A stretch of DNA of 64,000 nt from Baylisascaris procyonis (taxonomy: Eukaryota; Nematoda; Chromadorea; Rhabditida; Ascarididae), in NCBI GenBank assembly GCA_037389465.1, contig JAZARR010000152.1, positions 1,492,001 through 1,556,000 on the forward strand, in the 5' to 3' direction. Under the pieces are notes generated by a model. It saw only the letters and a list, made by a program, of their open reading frames with translations. It had not been told where the DNA came from and did not search any database. Of the stretch, positions 51,379 to 64,000 are shown piece after piece; positions within the stretch are counted from its first letter, which is position 1, and each line of letters starts with the position of its first letter. Position numbers and translations under genes: made by a program.

Positions 51379-52606
51379 GGACTAAGTGAATATTTGCGAA
51401 GATTCTCTCTCGTACTCAACAAACAAATTTCACTTGGTTAGTGGAGTGCATTTGTAAACACGATTAAGTGGTGAACGACGGCGCTTACAACAACTCAATA
51501 GTAGGCTTGTCCCCCTTAAGCTTACAGGTTTTATCGATGTTTTTCTCTCTCTCTCTAATTTTCTTTTTGTTTATTATTTATTGGTCAGTTAAAAATTATT
51601 TAATTTATTTAGCGAAATAATCCATTCAGTTGATATTGTTTGAATGTCTAAAAATTTGTCGTCGCTTAGATTAACTTTGAAATAAAAAAGTGTTAAGCTT
51701 TATAGCATCTTCACTGTAATAGCCTAGTTTACCACCCCCACTCTACTATGGTGGAATATAACCACTCATATGAAAGAAGAACCTAACATCCTGACCCAAC
51801 ACTCCCTACTGCAGCACGGTGAAATATACTGTAAAATATGACCACCTATGTGAAAAAAAAAGCTTCAATTACAACTATCTTTAAATAGAGCGTATATTAC
51901 TAATAATGACGCATCAAAGAAAGTATTTTTCACTGCCAGTATGTAGGCGATAGTTTGTAGCAGCTGCAAATTTGCATTTTGCAAAATGTCATACATATAT
52001 ATATGCTATCAAAAGGTGTAAATAAAAAATGTTTGCATCTGTAAATAAAAAATGCTTGCAACAAGTTTTATTTTATACGTTTGAGGATTTTTTTCACTGA
52101 AAAAGGGAAGCTAATCGCTAAGATAGCAGCTAATTCATAATCGCAAAAATATCGCGATGATTTCATTTCCGCCTCTTTATCGCTCGCAATCTATATGTCA
52201 ATTGCATCCTTACCAAATGGCTTTAGAAGAATCTCTATTTTCCAATTTTTTTTTTCTCTTTTCAAATTTTTATGAGAAAATAAAAATCCATTGCAAATAT
52301 TGAATGAATTTTTGCTGTGAATATATTTGTGCAAAAATTCATCAATAAAAATAAATAAAGCATTTGAAATAGCGATAGTATACTTATACTAAATACAGTA
52401 AACTCATAATGACAGTATATTTGCAAAAGCTTTATGCCTCTTGAGAAGAGTGAAGCAATGAAGAAGAAATCACGAAATTCTTTGAAAAAATATGCGCAAG
52501 AAATTTCGATCTCTTTCATGCATCTCAAGAAGAAATTTTGATCTATTTCATAGAGTCATCTACTGACTTCTTGCATTTACGCTCTCGGTCGGTCTCACTT
52601 CGATGA

Positions 52607-52916
52607 AATTTAAAAAAAGCACATATCGTTCCAGTCTTCTGGCGCATTTTCTTACTTACATCAATGTTACATTCACTCGAGAAAAACAACGAAAAATTTT
52701 TCAATAGTATCGAAAAACTATCAAAAATTGCCATCCCACCCTTTGCAACTTATGTTTTCCAACCTATGCATGTAATATGAACTTACAATTCAAAAACTGC
52801 TGTATATATGAGAATATCATTGAAACATTGCTACTCATATTACCATGCATCGAGTAAATATAAACAAATGGGAAAGCGCGCCAGACAACTAGAACGATAT
52901 GTGCTTTTTTTAATGT
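52607..52916. repeat. imperfect inverted repeat, arms of about 42 bp
   Basis: The left arm near 52608-52650 (TTAAAAAAAGCACATATCGTT, then TCTGGCGC) is complementary to the right arm near 52872-52916 (GCGCCAGA, then AACGATATGTGC and a T run) with only a few mismatches; the spacer is about 220 bp. It could be the ends of a miniature element or a foldback duplication. Confidence 0.85.
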
Positions 52917-53681
52917 GGAGTTTTTTTTTGCGCGCATATCTATTTATATTTCGATCATGCGAGAGTTACCTCGGCTGGTACGCACGTAAGTGATCTGTTA
53001 GGAAAAAAAAATGCTCATATCGTTGCAGATGCACTTATATTTATTTATTCAAAATGCCCGCCGGAAATTGTAACCTAAGAGAGCTTTATCAGTGATAAGA
53101 TAAGATAAGCATATCCTGACATCTATCACTTCAGCTGGCAATAATTTTGTTGCGCAAGCTTTTATCTTTTAAATTTACGCATTTTTATGCCTAATTAGCA
53201 TTTTTAAGTGGGTATTTCATTAAATTTCTATAATCCCTCTCAAATATTCTATAATGTAAATGATTTTTTAGATGCAAAAGCGTATGATCTGAATTTTTTT
53301 GGATGCAAATATTGTCAATATATCAAAAGCACTTCACCTGATGCGCTTTCCTGTTTTTCTTTATTATGTAACTATTAACTATTACAATATAACTGACAAG
53401 AGAGAATGTTATAGAAATTTAGAATCTACACAAAATACCATAAAAAAGTAAGCATTTTTTCACATCCGGAAAATTTTAATTTTATTTCTTAAACTTTCTT
53501 CATAGTTTTTACACAACTTGCCAACGTTATACGATGGTCCACCTATTGTCCACCTGTGCATAATGTCCACCATTCGTATATGGCCATTGGTCAATTTTTT
53601 GCCAATTTTATCTACATTATATTTTTATTTCATCGCTTATCCGGCAATGGTCGACCTAATCACTTATTGGACAAGAAATAA
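52868..53681 (+). CDS. hypothetical small membrane protein, two exons
   Basis: Exon 1 (52868-52985) reads MGKRARQLERYVLFLMW and on through a hydrophobic, aromatic stretch to GWYA, ending at GCA C|GTAAGTG, a consensus donor. Exon 2 (53506-53681, after cttcatag) continues in phase with FTQLANVIRWSTYCPP, a second hydrophobic segment IGQFFANFIYIIFLF, and a TAA after LLDKK. The 97-residue product would have two membrane segments, basic side first. No family recognised. Exon 1 overlaps the right arm of an inverted repeat, which lowers confidence. The frame is open further upstream (Met at 52808). Confidence 0.28.
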
Positions 53682-53860
53682 ATTTTGCATAAATTTGCAC
53701 ATCCACTTAGCTAATCACTAATCTGCCTAATATATTTCAAGAGAAATCAACCTACTCTTCGAGTTATGAATTAAGTTCCCCAATTCGTATCATATATTTC
53801 ATATTCGATAGTAAATAATTATTCATTTAACTCATCTGTTATTTATATTTTTCTCGAAAG

Positions 53861-53930
53861 AATTCATTTTTCATTTTAAAATCGATCTTTCAACGCCTTT
53901 CTGGAAGCGTTCATTGTGCAAAGAGAGGCG
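53861..53930 (+). other. candidate 70-nt exon
   Basis: Between tttctcgaaag and GGCG|GTTAGTG, phase 1 in and phase 2 out, it reads FIFHFKIDLSTPFWKRSLCKER. Phase fits the exon ending at 52985 upstream and the exon starting at 55229 downstream, so it could form an alternative 3' end to the 52.9 kb gene. Confidence 0.22.
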
Positions 53931-54668
53931 GTTAGTGAAGTGAATCAATGAATAGGCGGGCTTTAGTTATACGGCAACGAATGAGAGATATGTCACACAG
54001 CAAAAATAGGAAGCCATATATCGATGCCTTATAGCAGTCTAGAACATATCGTCCAACCCCACCATATCAACAATCCTCTCAATAATAGTGGCAACGCTAT
54101 AGCCTATATTGGTTGATTTCTTCGCTTCCTCTCATCTATACTCTAAATAATAGCCCATCAACTATAAACGACGAATCTAACGTCATGCTGAATTCTATTC
54201 TTTATTTATCCTCCTATCTTATTCTATGTTACCCTTAGCTGTACGACCTAGATATCTATAACTTTATTTAGTCAGGTGATTTCTTCGATTATCTTCTTAG
54301 ATCCTTAGCCACAAGTCTTTATCCACAAATATCTGGATATCTTCTTAGCAGCAAGATCCTTGGATCATATTTATCCCTAATTTTTCAGGATTTTTGCTTA
54401 TTAGGATTGAGGGTCCGAGAAATTAGGAATGCAGTGGAATATCGAAAATTCACACACGTCAATTGCGCGACATTTATATCGCATCGCATTGCGGTGTTTT
54501 TTTTTTCTCTTTTTTTTGCGCATTTTTCGAAAATAATTGCATTAAAAGTCGCTATTCAATAGTGCAACAAATAAAATCCCGCAAGCCAGATTTTCACGAC
54601 AAAAACCTACTTTCCGTATTCGAATCATAGCAATACTCATCGTCGAGATGCTATATTTTTACGGATAA

Positions 54669-54795
54669 ATCCAGAAACTCTCTCTTTCTCTCTCTTGTTT
54701 TCTCTCTTTTCCTCTCTCTTGTTTTCTCTCTCTTCCTCTTCCTTTCTTTTGCTCTTTCTTTCTCTCTCGTCCTCTCTCTCTTTCCCTTTCTCTAA
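54669..54795. repeat. (CT)-rich low-complexity tract
   Basis: Irregular TCTCTTT/CTCTCT repeats. The RERERERGR-type minus-strand reading through it is a compositional artefact. Confidence 0.9.
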
Positions 54796-55228
54796 TCGCT
54801 TGCCACGTTCCTACCGTCATTATCGATGCGCAATTAGTTAATGTAAACGTTGTCATCCGTGCGATTCTATAAACGCGTGAATTCATTACTGTATAATCAG
54901 CGGTTCGCCATTTCAGCGCTTTACCTCGGCGCAACACTTTTTCTAGTTTCTTGTATCAATTTTTATCCGATGATGTCATCACTAACCATTTTATTTTATT
55001 TTATTCTTTTTTATTAAAAAACGAATTTTAAATGATTAGTGCATAAATTTTGCTGATATTTTTATAAAAAATAACTTAAGAAAATTGCATAAAAGTATGA
55101 AATCATCTTCATTTTTTAAAATAAAATTCCAATATCTCCTATTATTTTTATAAATATCTTTTCAGTATTTTTTAGATTTATTCATTGAAAAGTCTGATAA
55201 ATCGTTAAATATGCAAAAATTATTTCAG

Positions 55229-55307
55229 GTCACTTATTGTGGAAGACGATAAAGGAATTTATTTCTTTGCTTTGCAAAATTTTGAACCGAAGAACGGAAT
55301 CGTTTAA
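55229..55307 (+). other. candidate last exon
   Basis: After a strong ttatttcag acceptor, phase 2 reads SLIVEDDKGIYFFALQNFEP then KNGIV and a TAA. The composition is protein-like. It joins in phase to the candidate exon ending at 53930. Confidence 0.28.
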
Positions 55308-55909
55308 AAAGTTTTTTAAGCGCTCAAAAATTCCTTCAAAAATCGGGAAAGTTTAGGTTCTAAGTGATAAAATTACCCAATTGGGAAAAAATGGGAAATT
55401 TTCCTTTGGTTTTTTGACAGAACAGTTTTATATGAATTCTCACTAATACGATTACGAAAGGATGGAAACTGTCTTAGCAAAAAAAAAGAAACTAATAGGA
55501 ATGCAAAGCACTATCACAATTTCACACAGCATTATCACATGGCAATAGATAAGCCAAGGAGGAAATAAGTAACAAAGGATATAAGATGGTAAGGAGGGTG
55601 GATGGAGATGAGAGAGGGTAGTGACAACCAAAAAAAAAAAGGCGAGGAAAGGAAGGTGAAAAAAGGTGAAAAAACTCGCAAAAAAATTTAAACTACGGAA
55701 ACTTAAAAATAAATTAAAAAAACTTTTTAACTGAAAAACTCATAAAATGGGCGAAAAAATTCTCAACGCTGATTGAGGGAACACAAAGATGAAGGGAAAT
55801 TACTTTCATTTATTGTATAGTATAAGAAATTTGCGCATTATATTTCCCATCTGTATTCAATAATTTATTTGTTTTCTGTTTTTTTTTTTGTAAATATGTA
55901 ATTCGTTTA

Positions 55910-55913
55910 TATG

Positions 55914-55952
<39 letters not shown>

Positions 55953-56045
55953 TTATTTATTTATTTATTTATATTTATGTATTTATATATATATTTATTT
56001 ATTTATTTATTATTTATTTATTCATTTATTTGTATATTTATATGA
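55910..56045. repeat. mixed (TA)n / (TTTA)n microsatellite
   Basis: A TA run at about 55914-55947 passes into TTTA repeats with short interruptions. The surrounding 55.3-57.1 kb shows no supported gene. Confidence 0.92.
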
Positions 56046-57122
56046 ATAAATGTTTGAATGCCCAGCAAGTTTAATTATTAAGTCTTATAGCTAGGCTAAT
56101 AAAATATAGACCATAAAAAAAAAAATAAAATATCGGCAAGCAATGATTTCGCCAAGAATTATCGTCAATAAAAATGGTCGAATATTGCTAAAAACGATTT
56201 CTTTCAATTGACGTACGATGCAAAAGTAAGCATTATTGAAAGTGGTTTACTAATTCCTCGAAAGTGCTGCAACCGGTTGCTCTTGCGAGTTGAATTATAA
56301 AAAAAAGCGCATACCATAAAAGCCTGACTCAATGTTGCATTTTCTCGATTGCTTAAAAATTTATTTCGGAGGGCGGAAGTTGTGTTTTTTTGTTTGTTTG
56401 TTTGTTCAACTAGTTGTTATATTAAAGATGATACGGTATGTTTGGTTAAATAGAGCCCCATGAGTGTATACGTCTGAAAAGCCGAGAAAAATTATTCTGA
56501 ACGTTTGCCGTATGAGTGAGAGGAAATATTGGTCAGTCTCGTTCTATGTTATTGATTGCGCTTGATTCTCGTCTATTACTAGCTGGAAATATGCTCGTCT
56601 CGTCACATCGCTTCAATGCACTTCCATTTTTGAGATTCTTTCACTGTCTCTCTCTTTCTTTTCTTCTCTCTCTCTCACATTTGAGAAAATTTTCTATCGT
56701 TTTTCAAAAATTCAAAAAAAAAAATACTCGCCATTTAAATAGTATCATAAAGTAGAGTTTTATCTCTAGAATTTTATAAAAGTTATAAATATCGCTAAAA
56801 AATATGAATTATTTAAGGAATGCATTAGTATATTTATGGACATATTTTATCACTCGTTAAAAAATTTATAACTAAGATAATATATTCAATTTTTATATAT
56901 GAAGAAAAATATTACTGAAAAATTTTTCCTTTAAAAAAAATATTCGAAAAATTCAAATCAACTGAAAATATTTTATATTAATTAAAATTATAAATTCTAT
57001 TTCTAATAATAGATTTTTTAAACTTATCAATAACGAATTTATTTTTATGATTGCATAAATTCTTGTAATTTAGGTTTTTCGTAATCATCGATGATAATTC
57101 ACTAGTTCAAAAAAAGGCAAAT

Positions 57123-57207
57123 AGAGTGACCAGTATTGCTTAAAGTGACCAATGTTGCTTCAAGTGAAGAGTGACCAATGTTGCCTAAAGTGACCAGTGA
57201 TGCTTAA
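57123..57207. repeat. about 21-bp tandem repeat, 4 copies
   Basis: The words GTGACCARTRTTGCTTAAA are repeated four times, one copy extended by AGTGAAGA. Confidence 0.88.
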
Positions 57208-57862
57208 AAATATTTATCTTATCGAAGTTTTACTGCTTATTATGTTAGCCATTCGCGGTATCCTTTTACGAAAAGGTTGAAGCAAATGGGTGCATAAATT
57301 TCTGAAAAAAAAGAAGTTCAATTTCAACGTTGAAATTCAATTCATACTGAAATGGTCATCGAAAATGACCGCTAATTACATCGATGAGTGACCATTCGGA
57401 AAGTATTTTATCAAATATGCAAATTTTTTTGTTAGCTGATTAATTAAGTTTGCGGCCCACTCACTCTATGGAGGTCTTCCTATTCAGTAAATGAATTCGA
57501 CAGGCATGATAATTAGGCTTGGTTTTTTATGCAAATTAAGCTTTTTTAACTTTTTCTCTGTTATAAAAATCCTGATAATTTTTGAGGTTTTATAAAAAAT
57601 AAGAACAAATTATAAGAACAACCGTTTATTAAGGTGAAACAATTGTATAGATATGTTTAATTTTAGCTATTATGTCTCTTATAAAGTAAATGATTAGATA
57701 AACTTTTAAAATTCTCCAAGTCTCTCTAATCGAAAAATAAATAAAGCTATACTAAGCGATATTTATAGTTATATTTGTTTAAATAGAGAGCGCGTAAAAC
57801 TAGACAAAGTTTATCGAAAAGTTTTTTTTTCGAAATAGAATAGTAAGTAAGCTAATAAACGT

Positions 57863-58058
<196 letters not shown>

Positions 58059-58253
58059 ACTGAGTTATATACAGAGCCCATCATGAGTACGGTAGGCATA
58101 ACTCTGTTAGTATAATAAGCTATATAGATAACTTAATTGCAAGTAGAAAAAAGAGAAGTAGAAAAGAAAAAAATGGAAAAAGAAATTTATATGTAAAATA
58201 TATATTTAAAAAATGCATAATAAATAAAAAATTTGCAAAGTAAAAGCACTTAC

Positions 58254-58349
58254 CTCATCGCCATTGTCCATCTTCTTTCAAATTTCCAAAGAAACCACTT
58301 CTGAGATTGACCTCGAGCTCATATTACCATCGTACTCCATTTGTTGCTC
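58254..58349 (-). other. candidate first coding exon of a minus-strand gene
   Basis: A tttacttatag acceptor precedes 78 nt of untranslated sequence, then ATG at 58271 opens MDNGDE and ends at a consensus GAG|GTAAGTG donor in phase 0. Upstream frames all hit stops, which suits a 5' UTR (cis- or trans-spliced). I could not find the next exon between 50 and 58 kb. Confidence 0.4.
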
Positions 58350-59824
58350 CTATAAGTAAAGCTTTTAGCTAAACGGCCACGGGAAAGAGTTACGCGAGTG
58401 GAAACAATAATACGGCATTAAGCGCTAATATCCGTTAAGGACGTATAACAATAATAAGTAATTAAACCTCCTATGCAAAACACACCATTAGGCATATAGA
58501 AGTATCTAGTTACTAAGATATAACTACCCTAAAGTTTATAGTATTATATGAAACTGAATTCTAATAGTTTTAGAGATAAATAATAGTATACATAACAATA
58601 AATGTCATCGAAATGTGATATAACATATAGTGCTAAATAATGGAAACCAAAAGGCAACCTTATTAAAATAATCTAAATCGAAAAAATTGAAAGTAAAATA
58701 AAAGAAGTCAAAAATTTTGTGTAACATTAGATACATATAAAACACTAAACTAAAAATTCGTATCGCCTAAATTATAAAGCAAAACGATGCATTATCGACG
58801 CGATGGGTAATAGTGATTAGCGATCGATAAACATAAGTGCCAATGTCGACAGTAACGACCTTACAGTAATATCCCGCGTAGAGCAATATTTTTATGATCT
58901 ACATTTAATGTTAGACCTATCGTAACAAAATCAATAATATTTGACGTTCATTAAAAGATTCTAACAAATAAATACTAATATAAGTACCATAATAAAGTGA
59001 TAAAAGTAACACACAGACATCATATAATAATATAAAAATGTAATATTATGCAAAAATAAATGCTAATTTAAATAAATGCAATATTGTGATGTTTTAATCG
59101 ATAATCTTTGCGTTTATGGTCGAAGCGATCTTACTTTATGAAGTGATAAAACCAGCATAAATCACTCCGTTATATCTAAATGGCTAACAAGGCGTAAAAA
59201 AATTAAATTCCACAAAAAAATTTCGTAAATGAAAGTTTTAATACCATATCTATTAGGATAGACGAATTTATACACTAATTCCAATTTGCTAATTAATGGC
59301 TTTATATAAATATGTAAATATTTACATTAAAGCTATAAATATGTAAATATTTATAAGAAAGCTTCTATATAATATATATAAATATTTATAATAAAGCATT
59401 AATAAAATATGTAAACATGTAAAGTGACGAAATTTCTCACAATTATCAATAATTTTAATAAATCTTTTTCAATAAAATTACTAATTTTCGACTTTCTCTT
59501 ACTTAACCAAAACCTACCCAAGGTACCTAAAAAATTTTTCAATTCATTAATCAAAAAATCAGTCACTATATTATTTCAAAAAAATTTTTTTTCCAGTAAT
59601 TCATCTCATCACTTCTATTATCGATTATTTTTAGTAATTTTCTTTTTAAAAAAAATCCATAAATTATTATATATTTTAGTAAATTGACTAATTTTTTCCG
59701 GTTTTATATGTGTGTATTCGATGATGTAAATCGGGAACGAAAAAAAAAAGAAACTATATTCAACGTAATAAAACCAGTTTTCAGTGATGAAATAATGCAT
59801 TAGCTGCAGTAATATTTTCACTTC
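58350..59824. other. AT-rich non-coding stretch
   Basis: Nothing coding is supported. It contains a weak period of ATGTAAATATTTA words near 59310-59410 and many A/T runs. Confidence 0.5.
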
Positions 59825-59886
59825 CTATGACTCGTTGTTTCGCATGTCCGAAGATAGCAACGTTGAAATATCGTCCTTATTTGCAC
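59825..59886 (-). other. candidate last exon of a minus-strand gene
   Basis: After gatccttttcag, the phase-1 frame reads ANKDDISTLLSSDMRNNES and a TAG. A second frame (VQIRTIFQRCYLRTCE) is also open for 22 codons. The acceptor is good, but no upstream exon could be joined, so the gene, if real, would lie at higher coordinates. Confidence 0.28.
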
Positions 59887-62800
59887 CTGAAAAGGATCGG
59901 TTAGTTTTCATCAATAATATCAGTATTACTAGAATTGTGATTTCAAATATAGCAATACAATATATTCCGATAGTAAAATCTTCTCATAGGATGGGAGAGG
60001 AAATTTGATGGAAGAAAATCGAATTTGGCACCACAAAAACCTGAAAAAGGAAATTAGGTGAGCAAGAACCAAATCCTCCCCTCTTTTTCGCCCTTTTCTA
60101 TCCTTTGCATCCACCCCTCCCCCCCCCCCCACCAGCCTCACCTCGGCTTCTCTTTCCAGTAATGTGAATGAAATTTTAGGAAGAATTTTTTTAGTTGTTT
60201 GCGCTAAAATCTTCTCTTTAAGAAATGCTTTTTTTTAGTGAAAAATTAAATCTCATACGAGAAATGTGCACATTTGGAATTCCATTTACTATACACTAAT
60301 AAATTGTATAAATTATTAGCAATAACTATAATAAGTAAACCCTTTAGGTAAAATAATAAATAAAACAAATAAATAGAATAAGTAAAAATAAATAAATTTA
60401 CTATATAACAAAAAGTTTTTCTTATCTCATCGACATGAAATAAGAATCCAGTTTATTGAAAATATTTGCAAAATTTTCCGTTTATTTTGCAGTAATTTTT
60501 TTCAATTATTGATGAGTGAATATGAATATTGACGTTTATTGCTTCGTTGATGAGTCACAACCTATCAGACTTCGTTTACTTAGGATTGAGTAACTTCGGA
60601 TTAGAAAATAGCTAATAGGCAGATAAACAAACACATATATACAGCTAACAGGTAATAAAATAAACACACCTATACATAAACGCAAATATAATATTGTTGT
60701 AATGTGCTTTACATAAATTTTTATCAATAAAAATTGCATTGATTTTTTATTTATTTTTTATTTGTTTTTTAATAGAAATAACAATTGGGAACTGATTTAT
60801 TTTTATTTAGTGTGAATTGTTCGTTCTATTTTAAAATCGGTGCATGTCGACACGGCGATAAATGCTCTCGACTACACGTACGACCTACCTATAGCCAGGT
60901 ATATATTCACTAAAATATTTCTAGATTTTAGTAGTAATTTGAATAAAACATCTAGATATATAATATTTAATGGTTTATCTATAATGATTTAGCTATATTA
61001 TTTTATTCTTTATAATATAATAATATAGCTAAATTATATTATTATAATTAATAATTTTATTAATGCACTCTATATGCATATATATGATGACAAAGAATTT
61101 GAGGCAAAATTTTTTTTCTATCATAAAATTGTTTAAATATTTTGTCGATATTTTTTAAATGAATTAGAGAAAATATTTGATTTAATTAATTTCCGTTGTT
61201 CGCTAAAAGAAATTATCGATTAAACTTTTCTCTATAAAGCGATTTGCTTAGCTATTTTTATGAATCTATAGCAAATCCACTGATTTGTTGATATTAGTGA
61301 AAAGCGGGTGAAGAGCGCTGAATTCGAAAAAAAAAAAATCAATTGTGCTTGAATTTTTTATGAATAATATTTTAGAAATTTTTGAATTTTTATGGGGAAT
61401 ATTGAAAAAAAAAATGAATTTTTATAAGGAATTGCTCCTTGTAATGAATATTCTTTGAATAACTTTTCCATCTTAAACAAAAAAAGATGTATCTTTTCAT
61501 ATGTCTACGATGGTGAAATTCACTTTGCAATAAATGGCACATACTATGCGCTTTTTGTATTGCCACACACAGAGTTCAGCGAATATTAGCGCATTGAACA
61601 GATGGCAACGTTATTAATGCAAACAGCATTAATTAGCAACGGAACAAAAGGATGGATGGATGAATGCTGCATGATGTCTCTCCTTTCATTGCACAAATGA
61701 CATCTTTCAAATAGCATTCATTACTTAATTTTATTGCTAAAAATTTCTAGCATAAAAGCTTATCCAAACAATTTTTTCTCGATTCTTTAAGGGGATTCGA
61801 AAAGTTTTTTTTTTTCAGTGAAAAAATTTAAAATTTAAAATTCTAAAATTTTCTTAAATAATTTATTTTTATTTTAACGTAAATAAATCATCTGAAACTA
61901 TGAAAGAAAAAAAAAATCCACAAATGATGCGAAAAAAAATTAATAAATCTAATAAATCAAAATATTTCAAATAGGAAATATGAACTGGAATACGCATCCT
62001 TTAGCGCAAATATACCATGAAATTTTCACCACGAAAATATTCCACCTTTAAATAATCATCCATCGAATAGAAAAAAAGAAAAAAGAAAAAAAATTAAAAA
62101 AAAATAGAAAACAAATAAATAGAAAAATTAGAAAAAATGATAGAATAGAAAAAAACAAATAAATTAGAAGCAAAAAATGCTTCACGCCCGCATCCTTTTG
62201 TGTTTCCTTCTCTCACTTTCCTCTTGAATCCTCTTTTCCTCTTCATTTTCCCTTCTTTCTATCACCCAAAATTTCAACTCAAAAAATTCAAAGTATATTA
62301 GCGCTATTTGTTGAATACATATATGCATACTGTGTCGAGTGTAATTCAATGAAAGCTTTTTTTTCACAGTATCACCGTTATTAACATTCATACGATTGCG
62401 TATTTCATTCACTATGGATTATGTTCCTTTCAGTAGAATTTTTTAGACACATCTCTGAATTCCCTTATACTTATTTTTTTTTAAATTTTCATAGTTGTAT
62501 GCAAGGGTGGACGGAAATGTACATTTGCGCCATTACTATTGGGAGAGGGGGGGGGAGGGAGGGACGGGAATGTACATTTGCGCCATTACTATTGGGGGGG
62601 AGGGAGGATGGATGGAAATGTACATTTGCGCCATTTCTATCATTGGTGAAGTACATATTGCAAAAGCACAATAGTTGTGGCATAGCGAAAAGGGAGGCCT
62701 TTTATCCATCCCCTCCCCCCCTTCCCCCACTCCCCTCCCTTTTTTCTTATGCTCTACCCATTCCCCAATGCTTTGCAAATGAAATCTTATCGCATTCTGT

Positions 62801-63068
62801 ATCAATTCTTCCCAAATATAAAAAAAATTTATCTTATGTTCTTCTTCTAAAGCTTCAAAATTAAAACTGAAGAAAAATACAAATATTCCAAAATTACGAA
62901 TCAACATATCAATTAACAAATCTTAGCATAAAATATCGATTATTTTGAATAATTGAGAATAAAATACATAGAAAATGAAAAAAAAAATAAACAAAAAATT
63001 CCTATCATTTTTATTTCTTTATATATTTATAATTTTAATTCATTCATTGAAATGCCATTATATTATAG
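59887..63068. other. AT-rich stretch with G/C-rich tracts, no supported gene
   Basis: Open frames here are explained by AT-rich hydrophobic codons or by the repeat at 62513-62640. C-rich tracts occur at 60110-60132 and 62700-62745. Confidence 0.45.
62513..62640. repeat. tandem repeat, 3 copies separated by G runs
   Basis: Three copies of AATGTACATTTGCGCCATT with ACTATTGG-type ends are separated by runs of 7-9 G with GGGAGGGA words. It is open in both directions because of composition. Confidence 0.9.
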
Positions 63069-63367
63069 ACAATTCTGCTAAAGAATTTCTACCGAGGTGC
63101 AGGAATTCATAGTCCCGGTAAGTTAATTTTTCTAGAATTTTATTATTCCTGATATTATCCTTACTTGCTAGGTAAAAGAAGAGAAAGTGGGACGAGGGGG
63201 GGGGATGGGGTGGAGAGGGGGGAATAAAAAAAGTTCTTACTGATTTTACAATGATATACGAATTATGTCATATAAAAGTAGATCTTACATCCATCTATTT
63301 TTTTTTACTATTTTCAGAATTAACACTATTTTTTACAAGAAAATCGAAAATATCTTCCACTTTGTAA
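63069..63367 (+). CDS. candidate 3'-terminal exons of an unknown plus-strand gene
   Basis: Exon 63069-63117, after ttatattatag, reads TILLKNFYRGAGIHSP and ends CCC G|GTAAGTT (phase 1). Exon 63318-63367, after actattttcag, continues in phase with ELTLFFTRKSKISSTL and a TAA. Both splice-site pairs are good and the phase agrees. The upstream part was not found, and no family is recognised. A G-rich tract (63187-63225) lies in the short intron. Confidence 0.35.
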
Positions 63368-63594
63368 ATAGTATATGGAAAAAGAATTTTGCCAGTGGCC
63401 ATATAAATGGCCAAAATGGCCATAACCAGAATACATTGGCCATGATAAACTATACGAATAAGTACATATTTTTCATTAAAAATGATAATCAATGGACAAT
63501 GATGCTTCTCCTATATGCTATAATATAACCTTTAGATTATCAATAACAAATAGAAAAAGGCGATAAGCAATGATATTGCTGCTTCAACTGATAA

Positions 63595-64000
63595 ACCAAC
63601 GAAACACAAAAAAGGGGGGGGGTTTCAAAGATTCAATCCCCTGGTCTTCTCCACCTCCCCCCCCCCCCCCCTTATAGATGACCAACTGAGCACTCAACGA
63701 AATAGCACCGATCACCTTTGTGTTGTTGGCTTTAAGAGATTTTTTGATCACTAACATACGCGTTACAGATTTTGGTGCGCTTTCTTGGTTATAATTCAAA
63801 AAAATTCGGCATATCTACTTCATTCACCAATCCTCTCAATCCCCTCCCCTCTCACCCCCTCCTCCAGCCCTCCCCTCCCCCCGCCACCTCCAACAACCCA
63901 CTCTCTCTCCGATTATTTTTTTGCTATCTACTAGATCACTTAACCTTTACGTAGCTATTAAACTTTATGAATTTTTCAACAAAATATTATTTACAAAAAA
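63595..64000. other. G/C-tract-rich right edge
   Basis: G8-type and C15-type homopolymer runs (63614-63622, 63656-63671) and a long pyrimidine tract (63835-63910) occur. No gene is supported. Confidence 0.6.

Noticed and set aside
54659..54937. Minus-strand frame with RKALKW-like start and Arg-Glu repeats
   Set aside because: The RE part is a CT-rich tract. The upper part has an ACG|GTAGGA donor but its phase does not fit the 58.25 kb start exon and no partner exon was found.
60536..60739. 67-codon hydrophobic minus-strand frame
   Set aside because: AT-rich DNA gives Ile/Leu/Phe/Tyr-rich frames by default; there are no splice sites, family signature or start context.
62421..62919. 127- and 147-codon frames on both strands
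   Set aside because: Both cover the three-copy repeat with G runs; composition explains the lack of stops.

Overview
This is AT-rich eukaryotic DNA with long spliced genes, probably from a nematode. The evidence is a protein tyrosine phosphatase (PTP) resembling the large nematode PTP family, acceptors of the TTTTCAG/TTTACAG type, GTAAGT/GTTAGT/GTTTGT donors, and introns from about 100 bp to several kb filled with simple repeats. No prokaryotic organisation is present. Exons were joined by eye, accepting junctions only where reading phase and GT/AG sites agree, so every gene model is a prediction.

Layout. (1) 1.2-5.3 kb, minus strand: the 3' part of an unrecognised gene (five phase-compatible exons). 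Weak, phase-compatible upstream exons at 15.8, 20.2 and 25.3-25.5 kb could extend it to about 24 kb. The space between holds an exceptionally regular 32-bp satellite (7.1-8.5 kb), a 24-bp minisatellite (16.7-17.2 kb) and several perfect short foldbacks. (2) 27.3-40.9 kb, minus strand: a 13-exon gene whose product (about 520 aa) has the layout of REC114, a meiotic double-strand-break protein: an N-terminal PH-like core, a long disordered middle and a C-terminal helix. The middle contains a very dense SQ/TQ cluster. (3) 42.4-49.5 kb, plus strand: a classical PTP with its catalytic motifs intact. It is transcribed divergently from the REC114-like gene, with about 1.5 kb between the start codons. 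A 17-bp tandem repeat has multiplied the splice acceptor of its last exon. (4) 49.6-64 kb: mostly repeats, with small candidate genes or isolated exons at 49.7-50.2, 52.9-55.3, 58.25, 59.85 and 63.07-63.37 kb.

The REC114-like gene and the PTP are the two confident genes. REC114 proteins act in meiotic prophase, and many nematode PTPs are germline or sperm enriched, so a shared germline promoter region is possible, but that is inference. The rest of the window is introns, microsatellites, pyrimidine/G-rich tracts and minisatellites. I found no rRNA, no CRISPR, no complete transposon and no convincing intact tRNA.
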